Of a stretch of 64,000 nt of DNA, positions 24,253 to 33,085 are shown in pieces (the first letter of the stretch is position 1; each line of letters starts with the position of its first letter). The stretch is from positions 1-64,000 of the forward strand of contig CAWJJG010000006.1 of the NCBI GenBank assembly GCA_963843085.1, read 5' to 3'. The stretch is from DASUPK01 sp963843085 (GTDB lineage Bacteria; Actinomycetota; Thermoleophilia; Solirubrobacterales; 70-9). The notes beneath the pieces were generated by a model. It did no database searches, was not told where the DNA came from, and saw nothing but the letters and a program-made list of their open reading frames with translations. A program made the translations under genes and the position numbers.

Positions 24253-25544
24253 TCGAGTCGTTCCCGCTCCCGGGCGGCGAGCCGCCAGGGCTCGTGAACA
24301 TACCGGCCCTCGATCTCGGCCAACTCCGGCACGTGGGCCCGGACGTAGGCACCGTCCGGGTCGAAGCGGTGCGCCTGGTGGATCGGGTTGAGCACCCGGT
24401 TTGGCCGCGTGTCGTTTCCGGTTCCGGCGACCCATTGCCAGTTGCCGCGGTTGTTGGCGAGGTCAGCGTCGACGAGCAGCCGCTCGAAGTGGTCTGCGCC
24501 CTCGCGCCAGTCGATCCCAAGCGTCTTCGTCAGGAAGGAGCCGACGATCAGACGGGCCCGGTTGGGAAGGAACCCCTCGCGCGCCAGCTGGCGCATGCCG
24601 GCGTCCACGATCGGATACCCGGTCTCGCCGTCCTTCCAGGCGGCGAGCGCCTCGTCGTCGTGCCTCCAGCGGCGCCGGCCGGGGCGATAGTCGCTGTGGG
24701 CGAGGTCGGGACGCGCGGCCATCACCTGATGGTGGAAGTCGCGCCAGCACAGCTGGCGCATGAAGTCGTCGAGACCAACCCGATCCTCCGCGCGCGCGAG
24801 CACCTCGCTCGGCGAGACACAGCCGAAGTGCAGATACGGACCGAGATGTGACGTGGCGTCGGCCGGCAGATCGTCGGCCATCTCGCCATACCGGCGTGAG
24901 CTCGCTCGCAGCCAGCGGCTGAGCAGCTCGCGCCCCGCGGACTCTCCACCGCGCGGGAGCGTTCCGGCCGCGGTGCCGCGCGTCAGCTCGGACAGCTTGG
25001 GGATCCGCCCGGCGCGAACCCGCGACGGCGAGCGGAGCTTGCGGGGCGCCCCGAGCGACTCGCGCTTCGAGGCGGAGCTCCAGGCCCGCAAGTACGGGGT
25101 GAAGACCCGGTAATGGTTCCCTGACGCCGGGGTGAGCTCGCCGGGCGGGATCACGGTCACCCCCTCGAAGGCACGAAGGGAGATCCCGCGGCGCCCGCAC
25201 TCTTGCTCGAGACGCCGCTGGCGCTCTCCCGCGTAGCCGCTCACGTCCTCGCTCAGGAAGATCGCGTCGGCACGGCACTCGTCGGCGAGGCGCATCGCCT
25301 CTCGCACCGGGTCCCCGCGCCGGATCACGAGCCGGGTGCCGCGCTCTCGGAGTGAGTCGTCGAGATCCCGCAGGCAGTCGAGAAGGAAGGACAGCCGGTT
25401 GGGCGCGCCACTTGTTCCCGAGAGCAGCCGGTCGTCGAGCACAAACGCGGGGACCACCCGATCGGCATGCCCGGCCGCCGCGCTCAGCGCGGGATGGTCG
25501 TGCACACGGAGGTCGCGAGTGAACAGGACGATCGCGGTCGACAC
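24225..25544 (-). CDS. phrB: Deoxyribodipyrimidine photolyase / cryptochrome family
   Basis: A 439-residue class I photolyase-like protein. N-terminal alpha/beta antenna domain (about 1-130, IVLFTRDLRVHDHPAL, RLVIRRGDP). C-terminal FAD-binding helical domain with GYPIVDAGMRQL, FLTKTLGIDW, DADLANNRGNWQWVAGTG and the conserved NP.HQAHRFDPDG segment. It repairs cyclobutane pyrimidine dimers using blue light; a cryptochrome function cannot be excluded. GTG 25544 is the start before the first strand. It belongs with the adjacent light-sensor cluster. Confidence 0.9.
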   Translation of the reverse strand: MSTAIVLFTRDLRVHDHPALSAAAGHADRVVPAFVLDDRLLSGTSGAPNRLSFLLDCLRDLDDSLRERGTRLVIRRGDPVREAMRLADECRADAIFLSEDVSGYAGERQRRLEQECGRRGISLRAFEGVTVIPPGELTPASGNHYRVFTPYLRAWSSASKRESLGAPRKLRSPSRVRAGRIPKLSELTRGTAAGTLPRGGESAGRELLSRWLRASSRRYGEMADDLPADATSHLGPYLHFGCVSPSEVLARAEDRVGLDDFMRQLCWRDFHHQVMAARPDLAHSDYRPGRRRWRHDDEALAAWKDGETGYPIVDAGMRQLAREGFLPNRARLIVGSFLTKTLGIDWREGADHFERLLVDADLANNRGNWQWVAGTGNDTRPNRVLNPIHQAHRFDPDGAYVRAHVPELAEIEGRYVHEPWRLAARERERLDYPEPIVAP

Positions 25545-25638
25545 CCGGATGAGGCTATTCGGACCGCTCGGCCTGAAGTAGGGTGCCCCGCAAAGCCGGT
25601 CAGCCGGCCGGCCCTGGACGGCGAAAAAGGGGTTGCTC

Positions 25639-26061
25639 ATGGATCTGAAACTCGAGGTCGTGGTGCTTCCGGTCTCCGACGTCGATCGGTCCAAGGCGTT
25701 CTACGAAGGCCTGGGATGGCGGCTCGACGCGGACATCGGCGACGGCGAGAAGTTCCGGATCGTCCAGTTCACCCCGCCCGGCTCCCAGTGTTCGATCCAC
25801 TTCGGCGTCGGCCTCACTTCGGCTCCCGCCGGATCGGCCGTGACGTATCTGATCGCCTCGGACCTGGAGGCGGCCCGTAAGGAGCTCGCCGAGGGCGGAG
25901 CGGAGGTGAGCGAGGTGTTCCACCGAGAGGACGCCGGCGAGGAGGTGGCCGGACCCGATCCCGATGGCCGCAGCTACTTCTCGCTCGCCTCGTTCAACGA
26001 CCCGGATGGCAATCGCTGGATGCTCCAGGAGATCACCGAGCGCCTGCCTGGGCGCGAGTAG
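25639..26061 (+). CDS. VOC (glyoxalase/bleomycin-resistance fold) protein
   Basis: A 140-residue single-unit vicinal oxygen chelate protein with the paired beta-alpha-beta modules: VVLPVSDVDRSKAFYEG at the start, and FNDPDGNRWMLQEI at the end carrying the typical metal-site Glu. The reaction is unknown. ATG 25639 follows AAAAAGGGG; TTG 25633 in frame is less likely. A small conserved gene follows after 18 bases. Confidence 0.82.
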   Translation: MDLKLEVVVLPVSDVDRSKAFYEGLGWRLDADIGDGEKFRIVQFTPPGSQCSIHFGVGLTSAPAGSAVTYLIASDLEAARKELAEGGAEVSEVFHREDAGEEVAGPDPDGRSYFSLASFNDPDGNRWMLQEITERLPGRE

Positions 26062-26079
26062 CGGAGAGGAGAAGAGCAC

Positions 26080-26286
26080 ATGGATGTCGAGACGCTGACG
26101 GGGCTGCTTCGCGAAGCGGAGGAGCACCACGGCCCCTACGAGGCGGAGGCGCCGAAGCACCACTGGTCGGGGTTCTACGCCGCCTACATCGTCGCCCGAG
26201 AGGCGGGGCGAACGCCGGAGGAGGCCGACCAGGACGCCCGCGCCCACATGGAGAAGGTCCTCGCCGGAGAGGGCGGTGGGGGGTGA
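26080..26286 (+). CDS. Small conserved protein downstream of VOC gene
   Basis: A 68-residue soluble, His- and Glu-rich protein (EEHHGPYEAEAPKHHWSGFYA, then two helices). Not assigned to a named family. GGAGAGGAG precedes ATG 26080. Its stop overlaps the next GTG by four bases, so it is co-transcribed with both neighbours. Confidence 0.65.
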   Translation: MDVETLTGLLREAEEHHGPYEAEAPKHHWSGFYAAYIVAREAGRTPEEADQDARAHMEKVLAGEGGGG

Positions 26287-27636
26287 GCCACGACTACGAC
26301 GTGATCGTGATCGGCGGCGGCTCGCCCGGGGAGCACTGCGCCGGGCGGCTCGCCGAGGGTGGCCTCCGGGTGGCGGTCGCCGAGCGTGAGCTCGTCGGGG
26401 GCGAGTGCTCCTACTGGGCCTGCATTCCCTCGAAGACCCTGCTCCGCCCGGGCGAGGCGCTTGCCGATGCGAGGGACGCGCCGGGCGCCCGCGAGGCCAT
26501 CACGGGCTCGCTTGACCCCTCGGCCGCGTTCGAGTGGCGGGATTTCATGGTGTCCGACCACACCGACGGCGGCCAGGTGAAATGGCTGGACGGGGAGGGC
26601 ATCGACCTTCTGCGCGGCGACGCGAAGATCGCCGGGCCGAACACCGTCTCGGTGGGCGGGGAGGAGAAGACGGCCGAGCACATCGTGCTCGCCAACGGAG
26701 CCGATGCGTTCATCCCGCCGGTCGACGGACTGCGTGATCTCGAGGGGGTCTGGACCAACAGGGAGGCGACGGCGGCCGACGAGGTCCCCGGGCGCATGCT
26801 CGTCATGGGCGGCGGGCCCGTCGGCGTGGAGATGACCCAGGCCTTTCGCCGGATGGGGGCGGAGGTCGCGCTGGTGGAGGGGATGGAGCATGTCCTCCCC
26901 AACGAGCCCCCTCCACTCGGGGAGGCGCTCGGCCAGGCGCTGACCCAGGACGGCGTCGAGCTGCACCTCGGCCGCAAGGCGGAGCGCGTCGCGAAGGAGG
27001 ACGGCGAGTTCGTGCTCTCCCTCGGCGAGGGCGAGGAGCTTCGCGGCGACAGGCTGCTGGTCGCGACCGGCCGCCGCCCGCGCATCGAGGGCATCGGGCT
27101 CGAGACCGTGGGCATCGAGCCGGGCGAGCGCGGCATCGAGGTCGACTCCCGGATGCGCGCCGGCGAGAACGTCTGGGCGATCGGCGACGTGACCGGGATC
27201 TGGCCGCTGACCTACGTGGGGAAGTACCAGGGCCGCGATCGCCGCGGCGAACATCCTCGGGGGCGATCGCGAGGCCGACTACTCGGCAGTCCCGCGTGTG
27301 GTCTTCACCGACCCGCAGGCCGCCTCCGTCGGCGAGGCCGACGGCGCGCACACCGCGACCGTCCAGATGGCGGCGGTCTCGCGGACCGCGACCTACACCC
27401 GTGCCTATGACGAGCGGCCGGGCTTCATGACCCTGATCTCCGACGGTGAGCGCATCACCGGCGCGCACGCGCTCGGCCCCGAGGCCGGCGAGTGGCTGCA
27501 GCAGGCCACGGTCGCAATCCGGGCCGCGATCCCGCTCGAGGTGATGAACGACGTGATCCAGCCCTTCCCGACGTTCTCGGAGGCCTTCCTCGACACGCTG
27601 ATGGAGCTCACCGCGAAGGCCCGGCCGGGCCGGTAG
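26283..27636 (+). pseudogene. Mercuric-reductase-like pyridine nucleotide-disulfide oxidoreductase, frameshifted
   Basis: Two frames together encode a roughly 450-residue flavoprotein. The first part (GTG 26283) has the FAD motif VIVIGGGSPGEHCA, the redox pair C42-x4-C47 (GGECSYWACIPSK) and the NAD(P) motif GGGPVGVEM, and reaches AIGDVTG and YVGKYQGR. At about 27231-27240 (GGCCGCGATC) one extra base shifts the frame; removing it restores IAAANILGG. The dimerisation domain then continues in the other frame to 27636. The usual active-site HPTLSE is PFPTFSE, so the catalytic His is missing. It may be a pseudogene or hold one sequencing error. Confidence 0.75.
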
Positions 27637-27661
27637 CGGCGGCCCTCTACCCTGAGCCGCG

Positions 27662-27976
27662 ATGAGCACCTGCAGCCATCTGGATCAGATCAAGGTCACC
27701 GAGCTGCCCGAGTCCGTCGACGGCTGCGAGGACTGCCTGGCGAGCGGCGACCCGTGGCTGCACCTGCGGATCTGTCTCAGCTGCGGCAAGGTCGGCTGCT
27801 GCGACGACTCGCCGAACAAGCACGCCACCGCCCACGCCAACGAGAGCGGCCACCCGCTGATCCACTCGCTCGAGCCACTCGAGGAGTGGTCCTGGTGCTA
27901 CGTGGACGAGGTCGCGATGCTGATCCCCGATGTGAAGGGTGAGACCCGCATCCCCCCGTCGCCCCTCGGCGCCTAG
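27662..27976 (+). CDS. UBP-type zinc finger protein
   Basis: A 104-residue protein that is almost entirely a ZnF-UBP domain: CSHL, CEDCLASG, LRICLSCGKVGCCDDS, KHATAHANESGHPLIHSLEP, with Cys/His ligands for zinc. In eukaryotes this fold binds ubiquitin C-termini; bacterial stand-alone versions have no established function. It is 25 bases downstream of the oxidoreductase and 19 bases upstream of greA. Confidence 0.85.
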   Translation: MSTCSHLDQIKVTELPESVDGCEDCLASGDPWLHLRICLSCGKVGCCDDSPNKHATAHANESGHPLIHSLEPLEEWSWCYVDEVAMLIPDVKGETRIPPSPLGA

Positions 27977-27995
27977 CCGCGGCTAGGGTGATGGC

Positions 27996-28478
27996 ATGAG
28001 CGAAACAAGCCAGAGCGAATCGATCACGCCCGAGGGCATCGAGGCGCTGCGCACCGAGCTCGAGGAGCTGGAGGGCCCGCGGCGCACCGAGATGGCGGCT
28101 CGGATCAAGGAAGCTCGAGAGCTCGGCGACCTGAAGGAGAACGCCGACTACCACATCGCCAAGGACGACCAGGGCCATCTCGAGGCACGAATCCGTCGTC
28201 TGCGTGAGCGCCTCCGCAAGGCGCAGGTGGTGGAGGCCACCGACGCCGCGCCGGACTTGTTCGCCTTCGGCCGCACAGCGGAAGTCCTCGACGAGTCGAC
28301 CGGCAAGGTGAACGCCTGGACCCTGGTGGGGCCGACCGAGGCCGACTTCGCGAGCGGGAAGCTCTCGATCGAGTCGCCGGTGGGACGGGCGCTCAGGGAC
28401 ACCTCCATCGGCGAAACCGTCGCCGTCGAGACCCCCCGCGGCGAGAAGACCTACCGCGTCGAGAAGCTGGTCGAGTGA
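27996..28478 (+). CDS. greA: Transcription elongation factor GreA
   Basis: A 160-residue GreA. The N-terminal coiled coil (about 10-85) carries the acidic tip GDLKENADYH, whose Asp/Glu coordinate the catalytic metal for transcript cleavage in backtracked RNA polymerase. The C-terminal FKBP-like domain contains SIESPVGRAL. Length is typical of the family. A strong hairpin follows. Confidence 0.95.
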   Translation: MSETSQSESITPEGIEALRTELEELEGPRRTEMAARIKEARELGDLKENADYHIAKDDQGHLEARIRRLRERLRKAQVVEATDAAPDLFAFGRTAEVLDESTGKVNAWTLVGPTEADFASGKLSIESPVGRALRDTSIGETVAVETPRGEKTYRVEKLVE

Positions 28479-28482
28479 ACGA

Positions 28483-28513
28483 GGAGCCCGACCGGACGAT
28501 CCGGCCGGGCTCC
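28483..28513. terminator. Hairpin between greA and a convergent gene
   Basis: GGAGCCCGACCGG (28483-28495), loop ACGAT, CCGGCCGGGCTCC (28501-28513): 12 of 13 positions pair. It begins 5 bases after the greA stop and 9 bases before the end of the minus-strand gene, so it can serve both. No T tract. Confidence 0.65.
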
Positions 28514-28521
28514 CAGTCTCG

Positions 28522-28908
28522 TCAGGCTCGCGTCCCGGAAGGCTCCTCTGAGCCGAGCACCGCGATGCCGTAGACGATCCAGACGCAGAGCGCGAAGATC
28601 CCGAGCGACCAGAACGGATGGGATCCGCCCATCGAGAGCAGCGCGTCGATGGCGCCGAGGCTTCCGGCGATGATGCCGATCACCCGTCCGTAAGCGTTCC
28701 CGGCCATCAGCGAGAAGCCGCCGGTGAGCTGGAACACCCCGAGGATCACGAGGATCCACCCCATCGCGTGGAGGTTCGTGAGGACGTACCTCGTGTCGTT
28801 TGCATAGAAGTGCGCGTCGCTGATCGCGCCGATCCCGTAGATGATGTTCAGAGTCCCCACGATCAGCAGAAGGATCGCGGCGAACACAGCACGGCCTGCA
28901 CCTCTCAT
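28522..28908 (-). CDS. Four-helix membrane protein
   Basis: A 128-residue integral membrane protein with four hydrophobic segments (about 8-28, 49-68, 75-93 and 101-120) and short loops, including a small extracellular loop SDAHFYANDTRYV. It resembles a common actinobacterial four-helix family of unknown function. ATG 28908 is chosen over the longer frame to 29016 because the extra residues are polar and unlike the family, and GAGAGGA lies upstream. Confidence 0.7.
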   Translation of the reverse strand: MRGAGRAVFAAILLLIVGTLNIIYGIGAISDAHFYANDTRYVLTNLHAMGWILVILGVFQLTGGFSLMAGNAYGRVIGIIAGSLGAIDALLSMGGSHPFWSLGIFALCVWIVYGIAVLGSEEPSGTRA

Positions 28909-29040
28909 CTGTTTGTTTCCTCTCTGTTGCCGGCCGCCACGCAAGGCGGCCGTGTCCGGTTGGGCGCGTGTCTGCGCCCAGCCGGGAAAGGTGTCAGCGG
29001 GCTCCTTGTCGGGCATCCCCCGATCCGGGTGATTTGGCGA

Positions 29041-30129
29041 TCAGCCGGAAGCGTGCCGGGCGTCCCGGCGCGAGCGGCGCTTCTCCTTGAGCTCGGCGCT
29101 CTTCTCCTTGGCCTGCTCGTATGAGCTCCTCACCAGGTCATTGCCACCGGACCAGCCGAACACCCAGGAGACCATGAGCACCGCGAACACCACGTTCCAG
29201 GCCGAGGTGATCAGCTGCTGGGAGGCCGAATACGCGGTCGCATCCTGAGCGCTCGCCTGGTTCTTGAGCGCCGCGCTGTTCATCGCCTGGGTGACGCCCA
29301 CGCCGCCGGGCGTCAGCGAGACGCTGTTCGAGATCGAGTTGGATGCGGTGACTGACGCGACGTTGTGGAAGGTGACCGGGATGCTGTAGGCGCCCAGGAA
29401 GACGGCGATGATTCCCAACCGCGCCAGGTAGCTGCCGAGCTCCGGCAGCGCCACGCCTACCAGAGTCCTGCGCGGAGAGCGGAGGATGGCTCCGCCGACG
29501 AAGAGCTGCTCGCGCAGCTTGCGCCACTGCTTGCGGAAGAGCCGAGTCGCGAGCACCGCGAGGAAGACGAGACCGGCCGCGATCGCCACCGCAAGCACCC
29601 AATGGTCGGCCAATCCACCGAGCTTGATCGAGAACGAGCCTGCGACCGAGAGGAAGAGGTACAGGTAGACGGCGATGTTGAAGATCGAGAAGGGGATCTT
29701 CTGCACGGCGATCCCGGAGAGCATCGCGGTGAAGGTGGCGCCCGCGATCACGGTCGTGAACATGATCAGCATCACCCAGGTGCCGATGTTGGCCGGAAGG
29801 AAGCTGTTCATCGCCACCGAGGTCGCATAGGCGGCCACGACCAGCCGAACGGTGATCTCCACCCGCGGATACGCGGCGCGCAGGATGGCCACCCAGGCGA
29901 CCGCCGCCAGCGTCGTCTGGGCAGTCTGCAGGATGACCCCGGCCACGACCGCCCAGGCGGGAACCTCCCTGATCTTCTTGAAGAGCTGGCGGATCCAGTC
30001 CGAAACCGGGATCCCGAGCAGGTCGAGGATGAGGATCAGGAGGGCGACGCCACCCACCCAGATTGCAACCCGGACCAGACGGGCGAGCAGGGCCTCATCT
30101 CGCCAAAAAGCTCTGAACCGGCTTCGCAC
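29041..30129 (-). CDS. Flippase-like membrane protein (LPG synthase transmembrane family)
   Basis: A 362-residue polytopic protein with about eight hydrophobic segments. The segment SLTPGGVGVTQAMN near residue 285 is the hallmark of the UPF0104/AglD2-like domain shared with the membrane half of lysylphosphatidylglycerol synthase. There is no acyl/lysyl-transferase domain, so it is a stand-alone flippase-like protein, probably moving or sensing a lipid. The C-terminus is a charged cytoplasmic helix (EQAKEKSAELKEKRRSRR). Confidence 0.82.
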   Translation of the reverse strand: MRSRFRAFWRDEALLARLVRVAIWVGGVALLILILDLLGIPVSDWIRQLFKKIREVPAWAVVAGVILQTAQTTLAAVAWVAILRAAYPRVEITVRLVVAAYATSVAMNSFLPANIGTWVMLIMFTTVIAGATFTAMLSGIAVQKIPFSIFNIAVYLYLFLSVAGSFSIKLGGLADHWVLAVAIAAGLVFLAVLATRLFRKQWRKLREQLFVGGAILRSPRRTLVGVALPELGSYLARLGIIAVFLGAYSIPVTFHNVASVTASNSISNSVSLTPGGVGVTQAMNSAALKNQASAQDATAYSASQQLITSAWNVVFAVLMVSWVFGWSGGNDLVRSSYEQAKEKSAELKEKRRSRRDARHASG

Positions 30130-30243
30130 CCGGCCAACCTACCGGCGGAGGCGGGTCCTCAAATCATTCGATCGGGGTGAGGGCCGAGAGGTGAGGTGCG
30201 CTAATTCTTCAACTCACGCGCAGTCAAACCCATGGAGGAGCGA

Positions 30244-30693
30244 ATGACCGGCAAGGCCGATTTCACCGAAGACGAATGGAAGCTCGTGCTCGAGGGACCA
30301 CCGAGCGCCGGGCTGATCGTGATCGCCTCGGACCGCGGCGGCTCCATCCGCGAGAGCTTCTCGATGGCGAAGGCGTACACCGAAGCGCGCAAGCAGCACG
30401 GGGAGAGCCAGCTCCTCGACGAGATCGTCACCGCCAAGCCCGAGATGGATCACACGCGCTACAAGACTCCCGAAGAGCTCAACGAGGCCTCTCTCAAGCA
30501 CATCTCCGACGCCGTCGCTCTGCTCAAGTCCAAGGCCACCAGTGAGGAGCTCGACGAGTACAAGAAGTTCATCCTCGGCCTGGCCCAGCGTGTCGCGGAG
30601 GCTCGCAAGGAGGGCTTCATGGGCCTGAGCGGCGATCGTGTCAGCGAGGAAGAGAAGACGGCGATCGGGGCGATCAGCGGTGCTCTCGGCTGA
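30244..30693 (+). CDS. Conserved cytoplasmic protein of unknown function
   Basis: A 149-residue soluble, mostly helical protein. FTEDEWKLVLEGPPSAGLIV and the conserved SMAKAYTEARKQHGES stretch look like a family common in Actinomycetota, but I know no function. ATG 30244 is preferred over ATG 30232 because GGAGGA lies between them at proper spacing. Confidence 0.7.
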   Translation: MTGKADFTEDEWKLVLEGPPSAGLIVIASDRGGSIRESFSMAKAYTEARKQHGESQLLDEIVTAKPEMDHTRYKTPEELNEASLKHISDAVALLKSKATSEELDEYKKFILGLAQRVAEARKEGFMGLSGDRVSEEEKTAIGAISGALG

Positions 30694-30787
30694 GCATGCC
30701 GTCCGTGATTTCACCCGTAACGAGTGATGCGTCTGGCGCCTCCGTCCGGTTCGATGACCGTGACGGTCACCGAGGAAAGGATTCGCG

Positions 30788-31063
30788 ATGCCGCTGATCG
30801 GACGAAGAAGGCCCCTCATGCGCGCCGCGATGGTCGGCGGTGCCGGCTACGCGGTAGGCAAACGGCGGGCGCAGTCTCAGGAGCACGAGGCCCAGCAGGA
30901 CGCCCAGATCCAGCAGGCTCAGCCTGCCCAGTCAGCTCCAGCGACCGGCGGCGGGATGTCGGAGATGGATCGGATCGATGCGCTCAAGAAGCTCGGTGAT
31001 CTGCACGACTCCGGCGTGCTGACTGACGAGCAATTCGAAGCCGAGAAGGAGAAGCTGATCTAG
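30788..31063 (+). CDS. SHOCT-domain protein
   Basis: A 91-residue protein. The N-terminus has a short Gly/Ala helix (MRAAMVGGAGYAVG) and a Gln/Ala-rich linker. The C-terminal 32 residues (DRIDALKKLGDLHDSGVLTDEQFEAEKEKLI) are a SHOCT oligomerisation motif. It ends directly before the next ATG (stop TAG then ATG), so translation is probably coupled. Confidence 0.78.
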   Translation: MPLIGRRRPLMRAAMVGGAGYAVGKRRAQSQEHEAQQDAQIQQAQPAQSAPATGGGMSEMDRIDALKKLGDLHDSGVLTDEQFEAEKEKLI

Positions 31064-31561
31064 ATGGAATTCGGACCCGTACAGCTCCTGGTGGTTGGCT
31101 TCGAGGACGGAGAGTTCTCCGGCGAGATCCTCGCCGAGCTCCGCCGGCTGCGTGAACACGACATCGTCCGCCTGATCGACCTGATCTTCGTCGCTCGCGA
31201 CGAGGACGGCGAGTTCGAGGCGGTCGAGCACAGCGACCTGCCGAGCGATGAGGCCGAGGCATTCGGCGCACTCGCCGGCGCGCTGCTGGGACTCGGCGCG
31301 GCCGGTGAGGAGGGCGCCGAGGCAGGCGCGGTGGCCGGTGCCGTCGCGGTCGACGAGCGAGGTTCCGTCCTCAATCCCGACGACGTCTGGTACCTGGCGG
31401 ATGAGATTCCGCCCGGCACCTCGGCCGGCATCGCCCTGCTCGAGCACCGCTGGGCGATTCCCCTGAGGGACGCCATCGAGCGCGCCGGGGGTCACGACCT
31501 GGTGGATGCATGGGTACACCCGAGCGATCTGATCGAGATCGGCGCTCAGGCCGCCAGCTGA
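31064..31561 (+). CDS. DUF6325/DUF1269-like protein
   Basis: A 165-residue soluble protein. VQLLVVGFEDGEFSGEILAELRRL and IVRLIDLIFVARDEDGE are typical of the DUF1269/DUF6325 group, followed by a Gly/Ala-rich middle and EIPPGTSAGIALLEHRWA. Function unknown. It starts immediately after the SHOCT gene and overlaps the next gene by 52 bases if that gene begins at its first ATG. Confidence 0.72.
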   Translation: MEFGPVQLLVVGFEDGEFSGEILAELRRLREHDIVRLIDLIFVARDEDGEFEAVEHSDLPSDEAEAFGALAGALLGLGAAGEEGAEAGAVAGAVAVDERGSVLNPDDVWYLADEIPPGTSAGIALLEHRWAIPLRDAIERAGGHDLVDAWVHPSDLIEIGAQAAS

Positions 31562-32844
31562 ATCCGGGGCAGCGGGGGGCTGCGATCGGCGCCCTCGTCC
31601 TGGCGCCCGCGGTCCTGATCCTCGCCCTGGAGATCGTCGTGACGGAGTTTCCGCGCGGCCTGATCGTGCTCGCCTGCGTGGTGGTTGCGATCGCGGCGGC
31701 TCTGTTTGGCCTGCTGCGCACGGGCATCCCGCGGCTGCTCGGTCTTGGCGTTGCGATGGTCGCTCTGATCGCCCAGGGCGTGCTGCTCATCGGCGATGGC
31801 GACCACCTCGTGGAGGCGATCGCCATCGTCGCCGGACTGGGAGCGGCGACCTACGCCGCCAGGGCGGCCTTCCGGGTCCGGGTGGAACTGCCCCCGGCGC
31901 GTCCTCCCGCGCATCCGGTGCTGCTCTACAACCCGAAGTCGGGCGGCGGCAAGGCCGAGCGCTTCTCGCTCGCCGACGAGGCGGCCAAGCGCGGCATCGA
32001 GTCCATCGAGCTGACCCGCGGTGCGGACCTGGAGCAGCTGGTCAGGGATGCCGTTGCGGGCGGCGCCGACGCGCTGGCGATGGCGGGCGGCGACGGGTCC
32101 CAGGCGATCGTCGCATCGGTCGCCTCCGAGCTTGACCTGCCCTACGCCTGCATTCCCGCCGGTACCAGGAACCACTTTGCCCTCGATCTCGGGGTCGACC
32201 GCGACGACGTCGTCGGTGCGCTCGACGCGTTCGTCGAGGGTGGCGAGCGCCGTGTGGACCTCGCCGAGGTCAACGGTCGCGTCTTCGTCAACAACGTCTC
32301 GCTGGGGCTCTACGCCGAGGCGGTGCAGCGAGACGAATACCGCGACGCGAAGATCCGGACGATCCTGAACACGGTTCCGGAGTCGCTTGGCCCTGACAGC
32401 GAGGGGCTTGACTTGGCCTGGACCGAGCCGGATGGAGAGCGTGAGCGGTCCGGGGCGGCACTGCTCGTCTCCAACAACCGCTACCGGCTCGGTCGGGCGG
32501 TCGGCTCGGGCACCCGTCCCAGGATCGATGCCGGGGTGCTCGGGGTCGCCGTGGCCAGCGTACCACCGGGTGCCGGCTCTGAGCGGCCTCGGAAGCCCTG
32601 GCACGAGTGGACCGCCACCCAATTCGACGTCGATTCGAGCCGGCCGGTCCCGGCCGGAGTCGACGGCGAGGCGATGACCCTCGAGCCGCCCCTGCAATTC
32701 AGGATCCGCCCGGGCGCGCTCCGGGTGCGCATCGCGCCCGCCCATCCGGGCGCCTCGCCCTCAGCGGCCATCCCTGAGAAGTTCTGGGACGGCATACGGA
32801 CGCTCGCCGGCGTCGCGATAGGCCGGCCGCCCGCTGCCGTCTGA
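31510..32844 (+). CDS. Membrane-anchored diacylglycerol/sphingosine kinase-family lipid kinase
   Basis: A 444-residue protein. Three to four hydrophobic segments (about 22-112) precede a DAGK catalytic domain (about 135-425). Nucleotide motifs: LLYNPKSGGGKAE (138-150) and MAGGDGSQAI (191-200, GGDG 193-196); then CIPAGTRNHFA and FVNNVSLGLYA. Lipid kinases of this family phosphorylate diacylglycerol or related lipids. Membrane segments fused N-terminally are unusual for the soluble DgkB type. A PAP2 phosphatase gene lies two genes downstream. The start overlaps the upstream gene; a later start is possible. Confidence 0.82.
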   Translation: MGTPERSDRDRRSGRQLNPGQRGAAIGALVLAPAVLILALEIVVTEFPRGLIVLACVVVAIAAALFGLLRTGIPRLLGLGVAMVALIAQGVLLIGDGDHLVEAIAIVAGLGAATYAARAAFRVRVELPPARPPAHPVLLYNPKSGGGKAERFSLADEAAKRGIESIELTRGADLEQLVRDAVAGGADALAMAGGDGSQAIVASVASELDLPYACIPAGTRNHFALDLGVDRDDVVGALDAFVEGGERRVDLAEVNGRVFVNNVSLGLYAEAVQRDEYRDAKIRTILNTVPESLGPDSEGLDLAWTEPDGERERSGAALLVSNNRYRLGRAVGSGTRPRIDAGVLGVAVASVPPGAGSERPRKPWHEWTATQFDVDSSRPVPAGVDGEAMTLEPPLQFRIRPGALRVRIAPAHPGASPSAAIPEKFWDGIRTLAGVAIGRPPAAV

Positions 32845-32866
32845 CCTGCAACCGAAGGAGAACTCG

Positions 32867-33085
32867 ATGGACATCCTGGAGATCGAGCAGAAGGAAACTC
32901 TCTCGCGCGAGGAGGCCGCTGCGAAGCTGAAGCGGTTCGCCGAGATGCTGTCCAAGAACAACGACCTGGAGTTCGAGCGGGGCGGGATGCAGATCAAGGT
33001 CCATGTCCCCGACGAGGTGCATCTCAAGGTCGAGCTCGAGCTGGAGACCGACGAACGGGAGCTCGAGATCGAGCTCACCTGGTGA
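32867..33085 (+). CDS. amphi-Trp domain protein
   Basis: A 72-residue protein matching the small amphi-Trp domain: EIEQKETLSREEAAAKLKRFAEML, FERGGMQIKVHVPDEV, and the C-terminal ELEIELTW with the eponymous Trp last. GAAGGAG precedes ATG 32867. Its stop overlaps the next start by 4 bases. Function is unknown; the operon position suggests a link to membrane lipid turnover. Confidence 0.85.
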   Translation: MDILEIEQKETLSREEAAAKLKRFAEMLSKNNDLEFERGGMQIKVHVPDEVHLKVELELETDERELEIELTW

